Source of the DNA: Thermanaeromonas toyohensis ToBE
GTDB lineage: Bacteria; Bacillota; DSM-521; Neomoorellales; Neomoorellaceae
Assembly: GCF_900176005.1 (NCBI RefSeq)
Contig: NZ_LT838272.1
Location: forward strand, 578,501-642,500
Length of the DNA: 64,000 nucleotides
Direction: 5' to 3'
Below, piece after piece: positions 33,706-42,388 of this stretch; within the stretch, counting starts at the first letter, position 1; each line of letters begins with the position of its first letter. The notes under the pieces are model-generated. The model worked only from the letters and a program-made list of their open reading frames with translations, ran no database searches and was not told the origin of the DNA. The translations under genes and the position numbers were made by a program.

Positions 33706-35592
33706 TTAGGGAAGATCTTTAACCAAATCCTCGAGGCCTAGTTCTTTAAGGCGATCAGGAGTGGGGATGCCTTCTTTGGTCCACCCGCCCAAGGTATAGT
33801 ATTCGTCTAGCATAGTATCGAGATCAATGGTCAATCCTTTATAAAGGAGTTCGGCCTCCTGGGGGGAAACCCTTTCAATATCTTCAGGGTGAACGTATAC
33901 GTCTAAAGGTTCTTTTAAAAAGCGTGGCGGGAGATAATCGTCTTTCCGGTTAAAACCATGGCGCACGTTATACATGCGTTCTAAATTTACTATCCGCTGT
34001 CCAGCAAGTAAAATTTCTTCGTCTTTAATAGGTATCCCTAAGGTTCGTAATCCTTTGGCCAGGTCATAAGGGGATAAAGCATAGGTTTCGGTAAAGCTAA
34101 ATTTACAAATTCCTAAGGCATCCGCCAAGGCATTACAAGCTTCAGTAAAGCGGACCATATGGGCTTTAAACTTTTCGGAAGTTACTTCCATAAGCTCGGG
34201 GCCGCATTTCGGCAACCACTCTTTAGCTATATCTATTTTCCCAGCCACATCGATCACTGGCAGGGCATAGAGATGATCTGCTCCCCGGTTGCTGGTAGCA
34301 TGGGCTAACCCAAAGGCTTTAAGCACCCGGCCTTCTTGCCGCGGGATCTCTACTCCCTTTACATGAAGAGCAAACTCACGGCTTAAGCCCCCTAGCTTCA
34401 TACTGGCCTCTTTTACCCCTTCCGCGAGAAGCTCGCCTATCCCTTCCCGGTAAGCTATATCCCGGATGAGCCCCAAGATGGTTTCCGGATCTCCCCAAGC
34501 TAGGCTATACTTATCCCCTTGGAGGAGCCCTTTTTCCCTAGCTTCCATAGCAAAAGAGATAACCAGACCAGTGGAGATGGTATCTAATCCCAGTTCATTA
34601 CATAGCTTATTAGCATGGATGATCACTTCTATATTATCGTTCCACAAGTTGGAACCCAGGGCATTGGTGGTCTCGTATTCGGGCCCTTCGGTTTCAGGGG
34701 TTTTAAAGGGTCCTTCCGGGACAGAAGTTACGCGGGAACATTTAATGGGGCAGGCAAAACAACCTTGGGTGCGAACTGTGTAACGAGCTACAGCTTCTGC
34801 ATCAATGTTTTTACAACCTGGGAACTGTCCCCAGCGGTGATTTTTAGAAGGCATATCGCCTATCCTGTTCTTAGAAGCGATCAACGCTACAGTGCCCCAC
34901 TGGCGGTAAGCCTGGCTACCAGGATGTTCGCGCACCCGGGCCATGGCTTCCCGCGCTATAGCTATAAATTCAGGGGGAAAAGAGAGCTTCTGGGAACCTT
35001 TGACTGCCAGGGCCTTGAGGTTCTTAGAACCCATGACCGCACCCATGCCAGTGCGGGCTGCAGCCCGGGCGTAATCGTTAATAATAGCCGCAAAGTATAC
35101 CAGATTCTCCCCCGCGGGACCTATGGAAGCCACCCGGCTTCCTGGATATCTTTGGCGGAGGATACTTTCAGTTTCGGCGGTAGCTTTCCCCCATAGATCC
35201 CGGGCTGGTAGGATGTTGATTTGTTCATCAAATATAGTTAAGTATACAGGTTCCCGCGCTTTGCCAGTGATAACTACCAGCTCGTAGCCTGCTTTTTTTA
35301 ATTCAGGGCCAAAGAAGCCCGAACTGTTAGCGTAGCCATAGGCGCCGGTGGCTGGTGATTTGGAGGTAACTGTATAGCGAGCCCCGCAGGGCCAAGGAGT
35401 TCCTGTAAAGGGACCCACCGAAAAGATTAAAAGATTGCGGGGATCAAAGGGGCTAATATCTGGCCCTACATGATCATAGAGTATTCTAGCTGCTATCCCC
35501 CGGCTCCCTAAGTACTTTAAGGTATATTCTTTGGGGACTTCTTGTACCCTAATTTGACGGGTTGTAAGATCTACCCATGCCATTTTTCCCAT
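33706..35592 (-). CDS. Aldehyde ferredoxin oxidoreductase family protein, copy 1
   Basis: 628 residues from ATG at 35592, preceded on its strand by AGGAGGGAG. N-terminal domain with VDLTTRQI, LGSRGIAARIL, NLLIFSVGPFTGT and NSSGFFGPELKKAGY; then IGPAGENLV and GRTGMGAVMGSKNLKA-like text that binds the tungsten-bispterin. The [4Fe-4S] ligands are C278-x2-C281-x3-C285 plus a late cysteine in LGICKF. These are the canonical AOR spacings. It oxidises an aldehyde to the acid with ferredoxin, or the reverse. A MoaD/ThiS-like gene precedes it by 20 bp, common for AOR loci. Confidence 0.9.
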   Translation of the reverse strand: MGKMAWVDLTTRQIRVQEVPKEYTLKYLGSRGIAARILYDHVGPDISPFDPRNLLIFSVGPFTGTPWPCGARYTVTSKSPATGAYGYANSSGFFGPELKKAGYELVVITGKAREPVYLTIFDEQINILPARDLWGKATAETESILRQRYPGSRVASIGPAGENLVYFAAIINDYARAAARTGMGAVMGSKNLKALAVKGSQKLSFPPEFIAIAREAMARVREHPGSQAYRQWGTVALIASKNRIGDMPSKNHRWGQFPGCKNIDAEAVARYTVRTQGCFACPIKCSRVTSVPEGPFKTPETEGPEYETTNALGSNLWNDNIEVIIHANKLCNELGLDTISTGLVISFAMEAREKGLLQGDKYSLAWGDPETILGLIRDIAYREGIGELLAEGVKEASMKLGGLSREFALHVKGVEIPRQEGRVLKAFGLAHATSNRGADHLYALPVIDVAGKIDIAKEWLPKCGPELMEVTSEKFKAHMVRFTEACNALADALGICKFSFTETYALSPYDLAKGLRTLGIPIKDEEILLAGQRIVNLERMYNVRHGFNRKDDYLPPRFLKEPLDVYVHPEDIERVSPQEAELLYKGLTIDLDTMLDEYYTLGGWTKEGIPTPDRLKELGLEDLVKDLP

Positions 35593-35612
35593 TTTCTTAA
35601 TCTCCCTCCTAA

Positions 35613-35840
35613 TTAACCTCCTACTATAGCGTTGAAAATCTCAATTTTATCTCCTTCTTCTACTAAGGTCCTCTCCCACTCTTCCCGGGGGACTCGCCGG
35701 CCGTTTAAACTTAAGCCTAACATATTGGCTAAGGTGGGGTCCCGCAAGGAAGGAAATTGAGAGGATAGAAGTTCAAGTAAAGAAGAAATGCTTTGCGGGG
35801 AAGGGATATCGAGCTCAAAGCTATTAGTTTTAAATAACAC
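35613..35840 (-). CDS. MoaD/ThiS-family sulfur-carrier-like protein
   Basis: 75 residues from GTG at 35840 with a weak ribosome-binding site. Beta-grasp pattern with LSLNGRRVPREEWERTLVEEGDKIEIFNAIVGG; the C terminus ends in the Gly-Gly needed for adenylation and thiocarboxylate formation. Such proteins supply sulfur for molybdopterin/tungstopterin or thiamin; beside AOR genes a dedicated pterin-cofactor role is likely. It lies between the iron alcohol dehydrogenase and AOR copy 1. Confidence 0.8.
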   Translation of the reverse strand: MLFKTNSFELDIPSPQSISSLLELLSSQFPSLRDPTLANMLGLSLNGRRVPREEWERTLVEEGDKIEIFNAIVGG

Positions 35841-35903
35841 CTGCCAGAAACCGAAAAAGGAAATTTCTACCCCACTAATTTAGCCCTCCTTGAAGCTTTA
35901 TAT

Positions 35904-37046
35904 CTATCTTAAGACCTTTTCCAGGATAGCTTCGCAAACAGATACCGAAACTGGCCGCGGGTTGGAAGAAGCTAAGGGCATATTGGCTGCCTCTTGGGCA
36001 AGCTGATTTAGATTCTTTTTCTCTTTAAGAAAGTCTGCCAAGGTAGAAGGCAATTCTAGATCGCTTAAAAGTTCGCGTACAGCTGTTACGGCTTCCCTGG
36101 CCCTTGCGCGGATTTCTCCCTTTGTCTTTTTCCCCAAAAGGGTGGCTATATAGGCGTACTTTTCAGGGACAGCCACCAAATTATATTCCATGCCCCAGGG
36201 AAGAAGTATAGCATTAGCCAAACCATGAGGTATATCATAATGGCTGCAGAGGGGGCCGGCTAGGGCATGGACAATTCCTAATCCTGCTTGGTCCATGGCT
36301 GCCCCGGCTAAAGTGCTGGCCATAGCCACCTGCTCCCTAGCCCTAAGGTCATCACCTGCAGCAAAGGCCCTTCTTAAGTACTGGCCTAAAAGCTTTATAG
36401 CTGTAGCTGCCCAAGATTCGGTTAGAGGGTGGCTTCCCCGCGCCACTAAAGCTTCGATAGCATGGGTGAGGGCATCCATACCGGTTATAGCTGTGATAAA
36501 AGGGGGGAGAGTCAGCATAAGCTCAGGATCTATGAAAGAAGCCAAGGGCAACAATTTTTCGCTCCGGATACCTTTTTTAGTAGCACGATCTACTATAACG
36601 GCTACCTGGGTTACTTCGCTCCCTGTACCGGCGGTAGTGGGTAACATGTAGAGGGGGATACCTGGTAAAGTGAAGGGCTTACCTTCCCATTGGTACTCTT
36701 CTAACCTACCGCCATTGGTGATAAGGGCGCTGACCACCTTGGCCACATCCATAGGGCTGCCTCCGCCCAGGGCGACAACAGCCGTCACTTTAAAATCCCT
36801 AGCTACTTTTAAGGCTTTTTCCACATCTAAAGCTTGGGGATTAGCCGGTACTTCGTTGAAAATTTCCCAGAGGCATCCTATTTCGTTTAACACTTCTTCT
36901 AGTTTGCCTATGGTCCCGCTTTGCACCAGTCCCTGATCAGTGATCACTAGCACGCGATCTCCTGCTTGCAAAAAGGAAGAAAGCTTTCGCCGCGCCCCAG
37001 GGCCAAAATATATTCTGGTGGGCAAATAGAAGGATTTGATGGTCAA
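35904..37046 (-). CDS. Iron-containing alcohol dehydrogenase
   Basis: 380 residues from TTG at 37046, overlapping the stop of the upstream AOR gene (TTGA). NAD-binding GGGSPMDVAK, PTTAGTGSEVT and the iron ligands in GMDALTHAIEA, IVHALAGPLCSHYDIPHG are present, as in group III Fe-ADHs. It interconverts an alcohol and aldehyde with NAD(P)H; with two AOR enzymes beside it, an alcohol-aldehyde-acid conversion is the likely unit. The substrate is not apparent. Confidence 0.88.
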   Translation of the reverse strand: MTIKSFYLPTRIYFGPGARRKLSSFLQAGDRVLVITDQGLVQSGTIGKLEEVLNEIGCLWEIFNEVPANPQALDVEKALKVARDFKVTAVVALGGGSPMDVAKVVSALITNGGRLEEYQWEGKPFTLPGIPLYMLPTTAGTGSEVTQVAVIVDRATKKGIRSEKLLPLASFIDPELMLTLPPFITAITGMDALTHAIEALVARGSHPLTESWAATAIKLLGQYLRRAFAAGDDLRAREQVAMASTLAGAAMDQAGLGIVHALAGPLCSHYDIPHGLANAILLPWGMEYNLVAVPEKYAYIATLLGKKTKGEIRARAREAVTAVRELLSDLELPSTLADFLKEKKNLNQLAQEAANMPLASSNPRPVSVSVCEAILEKVLR

Positions 37047-38761
37047 GGTTTTCTTCCCCCTACCTTAAGATTTTCCCAAAAGCAGGCCAGCTCTTCTGGT
37101 GGTATATCCCAAGAGAGGTGATAAGGGTCTAAGGGTTCCTCCTTCATAAATTCTGGTAGCTCTTCTACCTCCGGTAAACCGGCCGCCGTGTTGTAAGCCT
37201 TCTCTATAGAGATGACTTCCGCACCTAATTCCTCTAAATAGTGAGGTTTAAGCTCTAAATCATAACAAGCATTAAGCAAGTTTACTACTTTATCTGGATG
37301 TTGACCGGTGGCGGAAAGGAGGAAAACGCAAAGGCCTAAGGCGTCATAGGCTGCCCGGATAATCTGTGTTCTAAAGGATAATTCCTTTTGACCTTCTTTG
37401 GTGTGATGGTCTACCGGAGCAAAAACAGTCAGGCCTGCTGTATGATCAGCTCCCATGGGAGAAGTTAAATAAGTGAGGCCTGTTCCTTTAACCCCCCGGG
37501 GATCGTAGGCGGAAATAGCTTGACCTTTGATGGCAGGAACCCGCTCAGTTCCTAAAGCCAGGCCGCAGAAGGAGGCTCCCATACCAGCTAATCTACCTAG
37601 AAGGCCGTCCTTATATATTTCTAGGATTATTTTTTCGAAGCTTAAAGGTTGGCCGAAGGTGGCCAGCCCCGCTTCGGCCATAACTCCTAAGGCAGCCCCT
37701 ACTTCAATGGTGTCTAAACCCAGATCGTTTAAATAATAATTCCAGCGCGCGATGCTATCCAGATCAGAGACGCCTAAATTGGCGCCCATAAGGCCCAAGG
37801 TTTCATATTCTAAAGGAGCCACTATCTCTGTACCATCAGGGGCGGGAACGACATTTGAGCACCGGATTAGGCAAGCAGCCATGCATTTTTCGGTATGCTT
37901 ACCCGCTCCTTGCCGCTCTTTTATTAGATTAAACAAAGCCTCCCCGTTGATTAAGTGGGCCAGCTCAAACTGGCCCTGCCGGAAATTTCGCGTGGGCAGA
38001 GCTCCCAAAGTGTTCACAAGCCCTAGAGTTTCCGCAGTACCGTACTTAGCTAGTATTTTAATGCGCTCGCTTTTTAATATAAGGTGGTGAAATTCTTTCT
38101 TGGCTTCTATAAGTGACCACCTTTTTTCCCTTAGGGAAGGTGAAACTTGTCCATAAGGGAGCAAGATCCCCTTTACCCGCTTGCTCCCCATTACAGCTCC
38201 CAAACCGCCTCTTGCAGCCATGCGGCTGGGACGGCCGCAAGGGTCAGTGACCGCAACCCCGGAGGCCCACAACTTCTTTTCTCCTGCCGGGCCGATGAGG
38301 ATGAGGGAATAGTCCTTTCCCCATTCTTGGTGCAAAAGCTCGGCGGTCTTATAATTGCCTAAACCCAAGTACCTTTCGGCAGGTAAAAACTTTACCTCTT
38401 GCTCTTCTAATACCAAAATAACCCATTCTGGCGAGCGTCCTTCTAGGATTACCGCGTTCCACCCGAGCCTCGCTAAAGCATCGCCTGCCGTGCCTCCAGC
38501 GTTAGCTTCTTTTATCCCCCCGGTTAAAGGACTTTTAGAGCCTACGGACAAACGGCTAGCGCTGGATATGCCTTGGCCAGCTAAGGGTCCGCAAGCGAGT
38601 ATGATTTTATTTTGCTCTGAAAAGGGCCGGGTATGGGGAGGCACTTCTCGGCTTATTAGGTAAGAGGTTAAATAGCGCCCACCAGCCATTTTACTTAAGG
38701 AGATCTTTTCTTCCTGCCAGCATTTTTTAGTTAAATTGACCCGCAGTATTTTAGCTTTCAT
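37043..38761 (-). CDS. Aldehyde ferredoxin oxidoreductase family protein, copy 2 (variant)
   Basis: 572 residues from ATG at 38761. The AOR layout is recognisable: KILRVNLTKK, SASRLSVGSKSPLTGG, EANAGGTAG, IGPAGEKKL and GGLGAVMGSKRVKG. It is shorter than copy 1 (628). The iron-sulfur ligand motif reads C293-x3-C297-x3-C301, one residue longer than the canonical C-x2-C-x3-C; a late cysteine in LGLCVF could be the fourth. It may be a distinct subfamily with another aldehyde or acid substrate. It is upstream of, and coupled to, the iron alcohol dehydrogenase gene. Confidence 0.82.
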   Translation of the reverse strand: MKAKILRVNLTKKCWQEEKISLSKMAGGRYLTSYLISREVPPHTRPFSEQNKIILACGPLAGQGISSASRLSVGSKSPLTGGIKEANAGGTAGDALARLGWNAVILEGRSPEWVILVLEEQEVKFLPAERYLGLGNYKTAELLHQEWGKDYSLILIGPAGEKKLWASGVAVTDPCGRPSRMAARGGLGAVMGSKRVKGILLPYGQVSPSLREKRWSLIEAKKEFHHLILKSERIKILAKYGTAETLGLVNTLGALPTRNFRQGQFELAHLINGEALFNLIKERQGAGKHTEKCMAACLIRCSNVVPAPDGTEIVAPLEYETLGLMGANLGVSDLDSIARWNYYLNDLGLDTIEVGAALGVMAEAGLATFGQPLSFEKIILEIYKDGLLGRLAGMGASFCGLALGTERVPAIKGQAISAYDPRGVKGTGLTYLTSPMGADHTAGLTVFAPVDHHTKEGQKELSFRTQIIRAAYDALGLCVFLLSATGQHPDKVVNLLNACYDLELKPHYLEELGAEVISIEKAYNTAAGLPEVEELPEFMKEEPLDPYHLSWDIPPEELACFWENLKVGGRKP

Positions 38762-38803
38762 GCTAAAAATTACTCCTTCCTAAGGAAAAACTAAAGAAAT
38801 AAG

Positions 38804-38843
38804 AGCAAAAGCCCGCCCTTTAAGTTTATCCTTTAAGGCGGGC
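38804..38843 (-). terminator. Terminator after BMP gene 5 (minus strand)
   Basis: On the minus strand GCCCGCC (complement of 38837-38843) pairs with GGCGGGC (complement of 38811-38817) and is followed by TTTTGCTCTT. It separates BMP 5 from the AOR operon. Confidence 0.7.
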
Positions 38844-38866
38844 TAAAGATTAGGTGTCCTGTTTAT

Positions 38867-39913
38867 TTATATAGTTGAGCGCTGGACTTTAATCTTTCCA
38901 CTTTTTATATCCTCTACTACTTTGTTGATTTTTTCTTTTACCTCTGGCGCAAGTTTATTTTCAAACCCATGGAAAGGCGCAAGATACACAGCTCCTTCCT
39001 TTACCCCCATGTAATACACTTTAGGTTCGTATTTCCCTTCTTGTACGATTTTACCCAGGGCTACCATGGCTTTAGCCCAGCTTTGTACCACACTAGTAAC
39101 CACCGTATCCGGCGCCACGTTATTTAAATCAGCACCATAACCAATAGCTAGTACCTTTTTTTCTTGGGCAGCCTGGATAGCTCCTAGGCTGGCCTGGTTA
39201 GCATCGCCCATAACTACGTCCACACCTTGGTTTATAAAGCTTAAGGCCATTTCTTTCATTTTAGCTACATCAGTAAAGCTCCCTGTCATGGCTGTCTTCA
39301 CATCGATATCCGGTTTTATATATTTAGCCCCCTGGACAAATCCTTCTAAAGTCTGGCGAATGGGCGGCATCTCTTCTCCTCCTATGGCAGCTACTTTACC
39401 TGTTTTACTTAAAATAGCCGCTATGGCCCCTTGCAAGAAACCTATCTGGTAATTATCTACTACCAGGGAGCATACATTTTCTTTAGCTATGCTACCGTTA
39501 TTAATGACGAACTTGACCTTAGGGTATTGGGGGGCCACCCTTTGCATGGCATCAGCGAACTGGAAACCATGGGCGATGATCATATCGTACCCTTGTTGGG
39601 CATACCCGCGGATTATCTCTTCCTGGTCAGACTGGCTTACATTTTCAGTATAACTACCTTCCACCCCTAACTCTTTTTCCATGGCCTTTAATCCTTCATA
39701 GGCTGTAGCATTCCAGCCATTATCGTTTATAGGACCCGGTAGCACTAAAGCTACTTTAAGCTTGTTGGATTCCTTTTTCTCTTTTTTTACTTCCTCTTTT
39801 TTGGACGAAGGAGTGGCAGAGCCTGTTTTAGGGGTACAGGCACTAGTAAAAGTAGCTAGGGTAAGCATACCCACAAGTAAAAGGAAAAGCGATATATAGC
39901 GTTTTATATACAT
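38867..39913 (-). CDS. BMP-family substrate-binding lipoprotein 5 (orphan)
   Basis: 348 residues from ATG at 39913, with AAGGAGGG upstream. Signal peptide with lipobox TSAC; a lysine/glutamate-rich linker (KKEEVKKEKKES) leads to LVLPGPINDNGWN and IIAHGFQF. The linker is unusually charged compared with the other copies. It has no ATPase or permease beside it and is transcribed away from the gntR operon. It probably docks on one of the three BMP transporters, with a ligand linked to the AOR/ADH genes downstream. Confidence 0.86.
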   Translation of the reverse strand: MYIKRYISLFLLLVGMLTLATFTSACTPKTGSATPSSKKEEVKKEKKESNKLKVALVLPGPINDNGWNATAYEGLKAMEKELGVEGSYTENVSQSDQEEIIRGYAQQGYDMIIAHGFQFADAMQRVAPQYPKVKFVINNGSIAKENVCSLVVDNYQIGFLQGAIAAILSKTGKVAAIGGEEMPPIRQTLEGFVQGAKYIKPDIDVKTAMTGSFTDVAKMKEMALSFINQGVDVVMGDANQASLGAIQAAQEKKVLAIGYGADLNNVAPDTVVTSVVQSWAKAMVALGKIVQEGKYEPKVYYMGVKEGAVYLAPFHGFENKLAPEVKEKINKVVEDIKSGKIKVQRSTI

Positions 39914-40200
39914 GATTTCCCTCCTTGAGAGTAATGTTTTAAAAAATGTTCTATATTTGTTACATTCTTTAGGAGTGTAGAGGATCCTTCTTTTATCTAT
40001 GGCTTGTTTTTAAGTAAATTGTACGAGTTAGTCAGCAGGAGATTTAAGGCTTGTACTAGAGTAATAACCCTTTTTATTTGCGCATTTTGTTCATATTTTC
40101 CCTTTACTAGTTTACTTACTTAAAGCTAAAATTAAAGCAGATGCAGTATATACCGGTCTATGCAGGTCTAGACTACAAGGTAAAAGGTAGGAGGTAAGTT
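39914..40200. other. Divergent intergenic region between BMP 5 and gntR
   Basis: 287 bp, AT-rich, with no coding potential; it must hold promoters in both directions. A GntR-type operator candidate is at its right end (40165-40174). Confidence 0.6.
40165..40174 (+). promoter_or_regulatory. GntR/HutC-type operator candidate (GGTCTAGACT)
   Basis: GTCTAGAC (40166-40173) is a perfect 8-bp palindrome; the GGTCTAGAC core is like operators known for HutC-subfamily regulators such as NagR/DasR. A second GGTCTA half is at 40155-40160. It lies 27 bp ahead of the gntR start, as expected for autoregulation. Confidence 0.5.
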
Positions 40201-40950
40201 GTGGTTAATAATAAAGTAGAAGGTCCTGTACCTGCTTATTTTCAAATAATGCAAGATCTCCAACAGCAGATCTTAAATGGCATTTTAAAACCTGATGACC
40301 GGGTACCTTCGGAGACTACATTGGCTAAAATTTATGGTGTTAGCCGTATGACGGCCCGCCATGCTTTGACGGAATTAGTAAACCAGGGGTATCTTTATCG
40401 AGTATACGGGAAAGGAACTTTTGTTTCTCGTCCCAAAATTGAGCGTAGCTATGCGCCCTTAACCGGATTTATGGAGGATATGCGGGAGCGAGGGTTGCGC
40501 CCCTCTTCTAAGCTATTGAGTTTAGAACAAGTTTTACCTGATCCTGAACTACGTAATAAATTAAAACTTCCTGTAAATGCTAAGGTATATCAAATTGCAC
40601 GATTGCGCTATGCTAACGCTGAGCCCATCGTTATCCAGATTTCTCGGATACCTCAGTATTTATGTCCGGGATTAGAAGAAGTAGATTTGGAAAATAGCTC
40701 TTTATATTTTGTGTTAGAAAAGCGTTATGGGATTCGCCTTTATCGTGCTGTGCAGCGGTTAGAGGCTACGCAAGCTACTCCAGAACAAGCGAAGCTATTG
40801 GAGATCCCCCGACATAGCCCTCTTCTTTATGTCCACCGTTTAAGCTTTCTTGCTGATGATACACCGGTTGAGTTTGTGGAATCCTGGTATAGAAGCGATC
40901 GTTATGCTTTTGAAGTAACCCTGTATAAAGACTGGGCGGGTAGGCGATAA
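40201..40950 (+). CDS. GntR-family (HutC subfamily) transcriptional regulator
   Basis: 249 residues from GTG 40201, preceded by GTAGGAGG. Residues ~10-78 are a winged helix (RVPSETTLAKIYGVSRMTARHALTELVNQGYLYRVYGKGTFV), and residues ~95-240 a UTRA ligand domain (SRIPQYLCPGLEE, ATPEQAKLLEI, VEFVESWYRSDRY). UTRA domains sense small metabolites such as phosphosugars or amino-acid breakdown products. It heads an operon of two flavoproteins, transport system 3 and sugar-type enzymes and is presumed to repress it. Confidence 0.88.
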   Translation: MVNNKVEGPVPAYFQIMQDLQQQILNGILKPDDRVPSETTLAKIYGVSRMTARHALTELVNQGYLYRVYGKGTFVSRPKIERSYAPLTGFMEDMRERGLRPSSKLLSLEQVLPDPELRNKLKLPVNAKVYQIARLRYANAEPIVIQISRIPQYLCPGLEEVDLENSSLYFVLEKRYGIRLYRAVQRLEATQATPEQAKLLEIPRHSPLLYVHRLSFLADDTPVEFVESWYRSDRYAFEVTLYKDWAGRR

Positions 40951-40955
40951 GCTGA

Positions 40956-41555
40956 ATGGTTATTGATGTGATAGGGATAGTAGGTAGCCCTCGTAAAAAA
41001 GCTAATACAGATCTTTTGGTAGAAAAAGCCTTAGAAGGAGTAAAGGCAACAGGGTTACAGGTGCAGAAGTTTTATTTGAATGACATGGAAATTAAGCCAT
41101 GTCAGTATTGCAACTATTGCCGTAAACATGGGAGTTGTTATATAAAGGATGATATGAACATTTTATATTCTGCTATTGAACAAAGCCGAGGTTTAATATT
41201 GGGTACTCCTACTTTTTACGGTGATATCTCTGCTCAAACCAAGCTTTTTATCGACCGGTGTTACCGGTATGTGGAAATAATTAAGAAAGAAGATGGAGGC
41301 TTTCTATTTTCTAGCCGGCTTCCAGGAAAGCGGTTGGGCATGATGATAGGGGTAACGGGTAGTTTTGGACCTGAAACTTTTAATAAGCAAATTGAAGTAA
41401 TTCAACTCTTATTCAACGATCTAAATGCCGAATTCGCGGACCGGTTGCTATATACGGGTACCGATTTTTTGCCAGTAAGGGATAATCCGGACATTTTGTC
41501 TTTGGCTTGGGATAAGGGTGTGGCATTGGGGCAAAGGATAAAAAATTCTCTATAA
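40956..41555 (+). CDS. Iron-sulfur flavoprotein, divergent copy
   Basis: 199 residues starting 5 bp after gntR. FMN loop GIVGSPRKKANTD, cluster C49-x2-C52-x2-C55-x5-C61, then GTPTFYGDISAQTKLFIDR, which is closer to the general NADPH-dependent FMN reductase family than to the other three copies. Electron partner unknown. Confidence 0.75.
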   Translation: MVIDVIGIVGSPRKKANTDLLVEKALEGVKATGLQVQKFYLNDMEIKPCQYCNYCRKHGSCYIKDDMNILYSAIEQSRGLILGTPTFYGDISAQTKLFIDRCYRYVEIIKKEDGGFLFSSRLPGKRLGMMIGVTGSFGPETFNKQIEVIQLLFNDLNAEFADRLLYTGTDFLPVRDNPDILSLAWDKGVALGQRIKNSL

Positions 41556-41623
41556 AAATCTTAAAGAACTTAAGCAAAAAGGTTTATAAGAGCAAAGGGT
41601 AATTTAAGGAGAGATAAGCTAAT

Positions 41624-42262
41624 ATGGTGTGGATACTAGGATTATGCGCTAGCCCTCGGGTAGCTGCTACTGATTTTTGTGTGCAAGAGGCTTTAAAGGC
41701 TGCTCGAGAAGTAGGAGAGATTGAGACAGAATATATTTCCTTGCGAGGAAAAGAAATCAAACCCTGCCTTCACTGCGATAAATGTTTGGACACGGGCCTT
41801 TGTATTCATAAGGATGATGCCCTTCCTATCATCGAAGCCTTTTTTAGAGCAGATGGGATCATTATCGGTTCCCCTGTTTATGATATGAATATACCCGCCC
41901 AACTAGCTGCCCTTTTTAATCGTTTTCGTATGCGTTTTGTTGAAGTATGCGATCGTAGCCCGCGAGCTTTAGAGTATAAAGTTGCAGGTGCTATAGCTGT
42001 GGGAGGTAGTCGCAATGGAGGCCAGGAGATCGTCCTAGGAGCCATCCTTAACTTCTGCTTGGCAGAAGGGATGATTGTGGTAGGGGGAGAAAAATTCCAG
42101 AATCATGGGGCTGCTGTTTGGTCCCAAGATAGAAAAAGAGCTGGCGCAGAGGAGGATGAGATAGGGTTAGCAGCGGTTAGGGCTGTAGGACGCCGGGTGG
42201 CCAAGGTAGCTTCGTTGATTGTAGCTTCTAAAGAAATCTGGATAGAAAAAAGGCGGGGGTGA
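41624..42262 (+). CDS. Iron-sulfur flavoprotein, third close copy
   Basis: 212 residues; GLCASPRVAATD replaces the usual GSPRKGATE, so the FMN loop is slightly altered. Cluster C48-x2-C51-x2-C54-x5-C60, GSPVYDMNIPAQLAALFNRFR and VGGSRNGGQE match the copies at 1659 and 23684. It is separated by a purine-rich 126-bp stretch from BMP gene 6. Confidence 0.78.
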   Translation: MVWILGLCASPRVAATDFCVQEALKAAREVGEIETEYISLRGKEIKPCLHCDKCLDTGLCIHKDDALPIIEAFFRADGIIIGSPVYDMNIPAQLAALFNRFRMRFVEVCDRSPRALEYKVAGAIAVGGSRNGGQEIVLGAILNFCLAEGMIVVGGEKFQNHGAAVWSQDRKRAGAEEDEIGLAAVRAVGRRVAKVASLIVASKEIWIEKRRG

Positions 42263-42388
42263 TGTAAAAGGGGAGAAAGGTAGAGAATTTAAAAAGGAGA
42301 ATTTAAGCGTAGGAGGCAAGATAAGGAAAAGGGGAAAAATCTCAAAAACAAGATTTAGTCTTAAAAAATTAAGGAGGGCATAGAAAGG

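Noticed and set aside
34615-35196. Plus-strand open frame of 193 codons inside the AOR gene
   Set aside because: Antisense shadow of AOR copy 1, whose motifs are complete.
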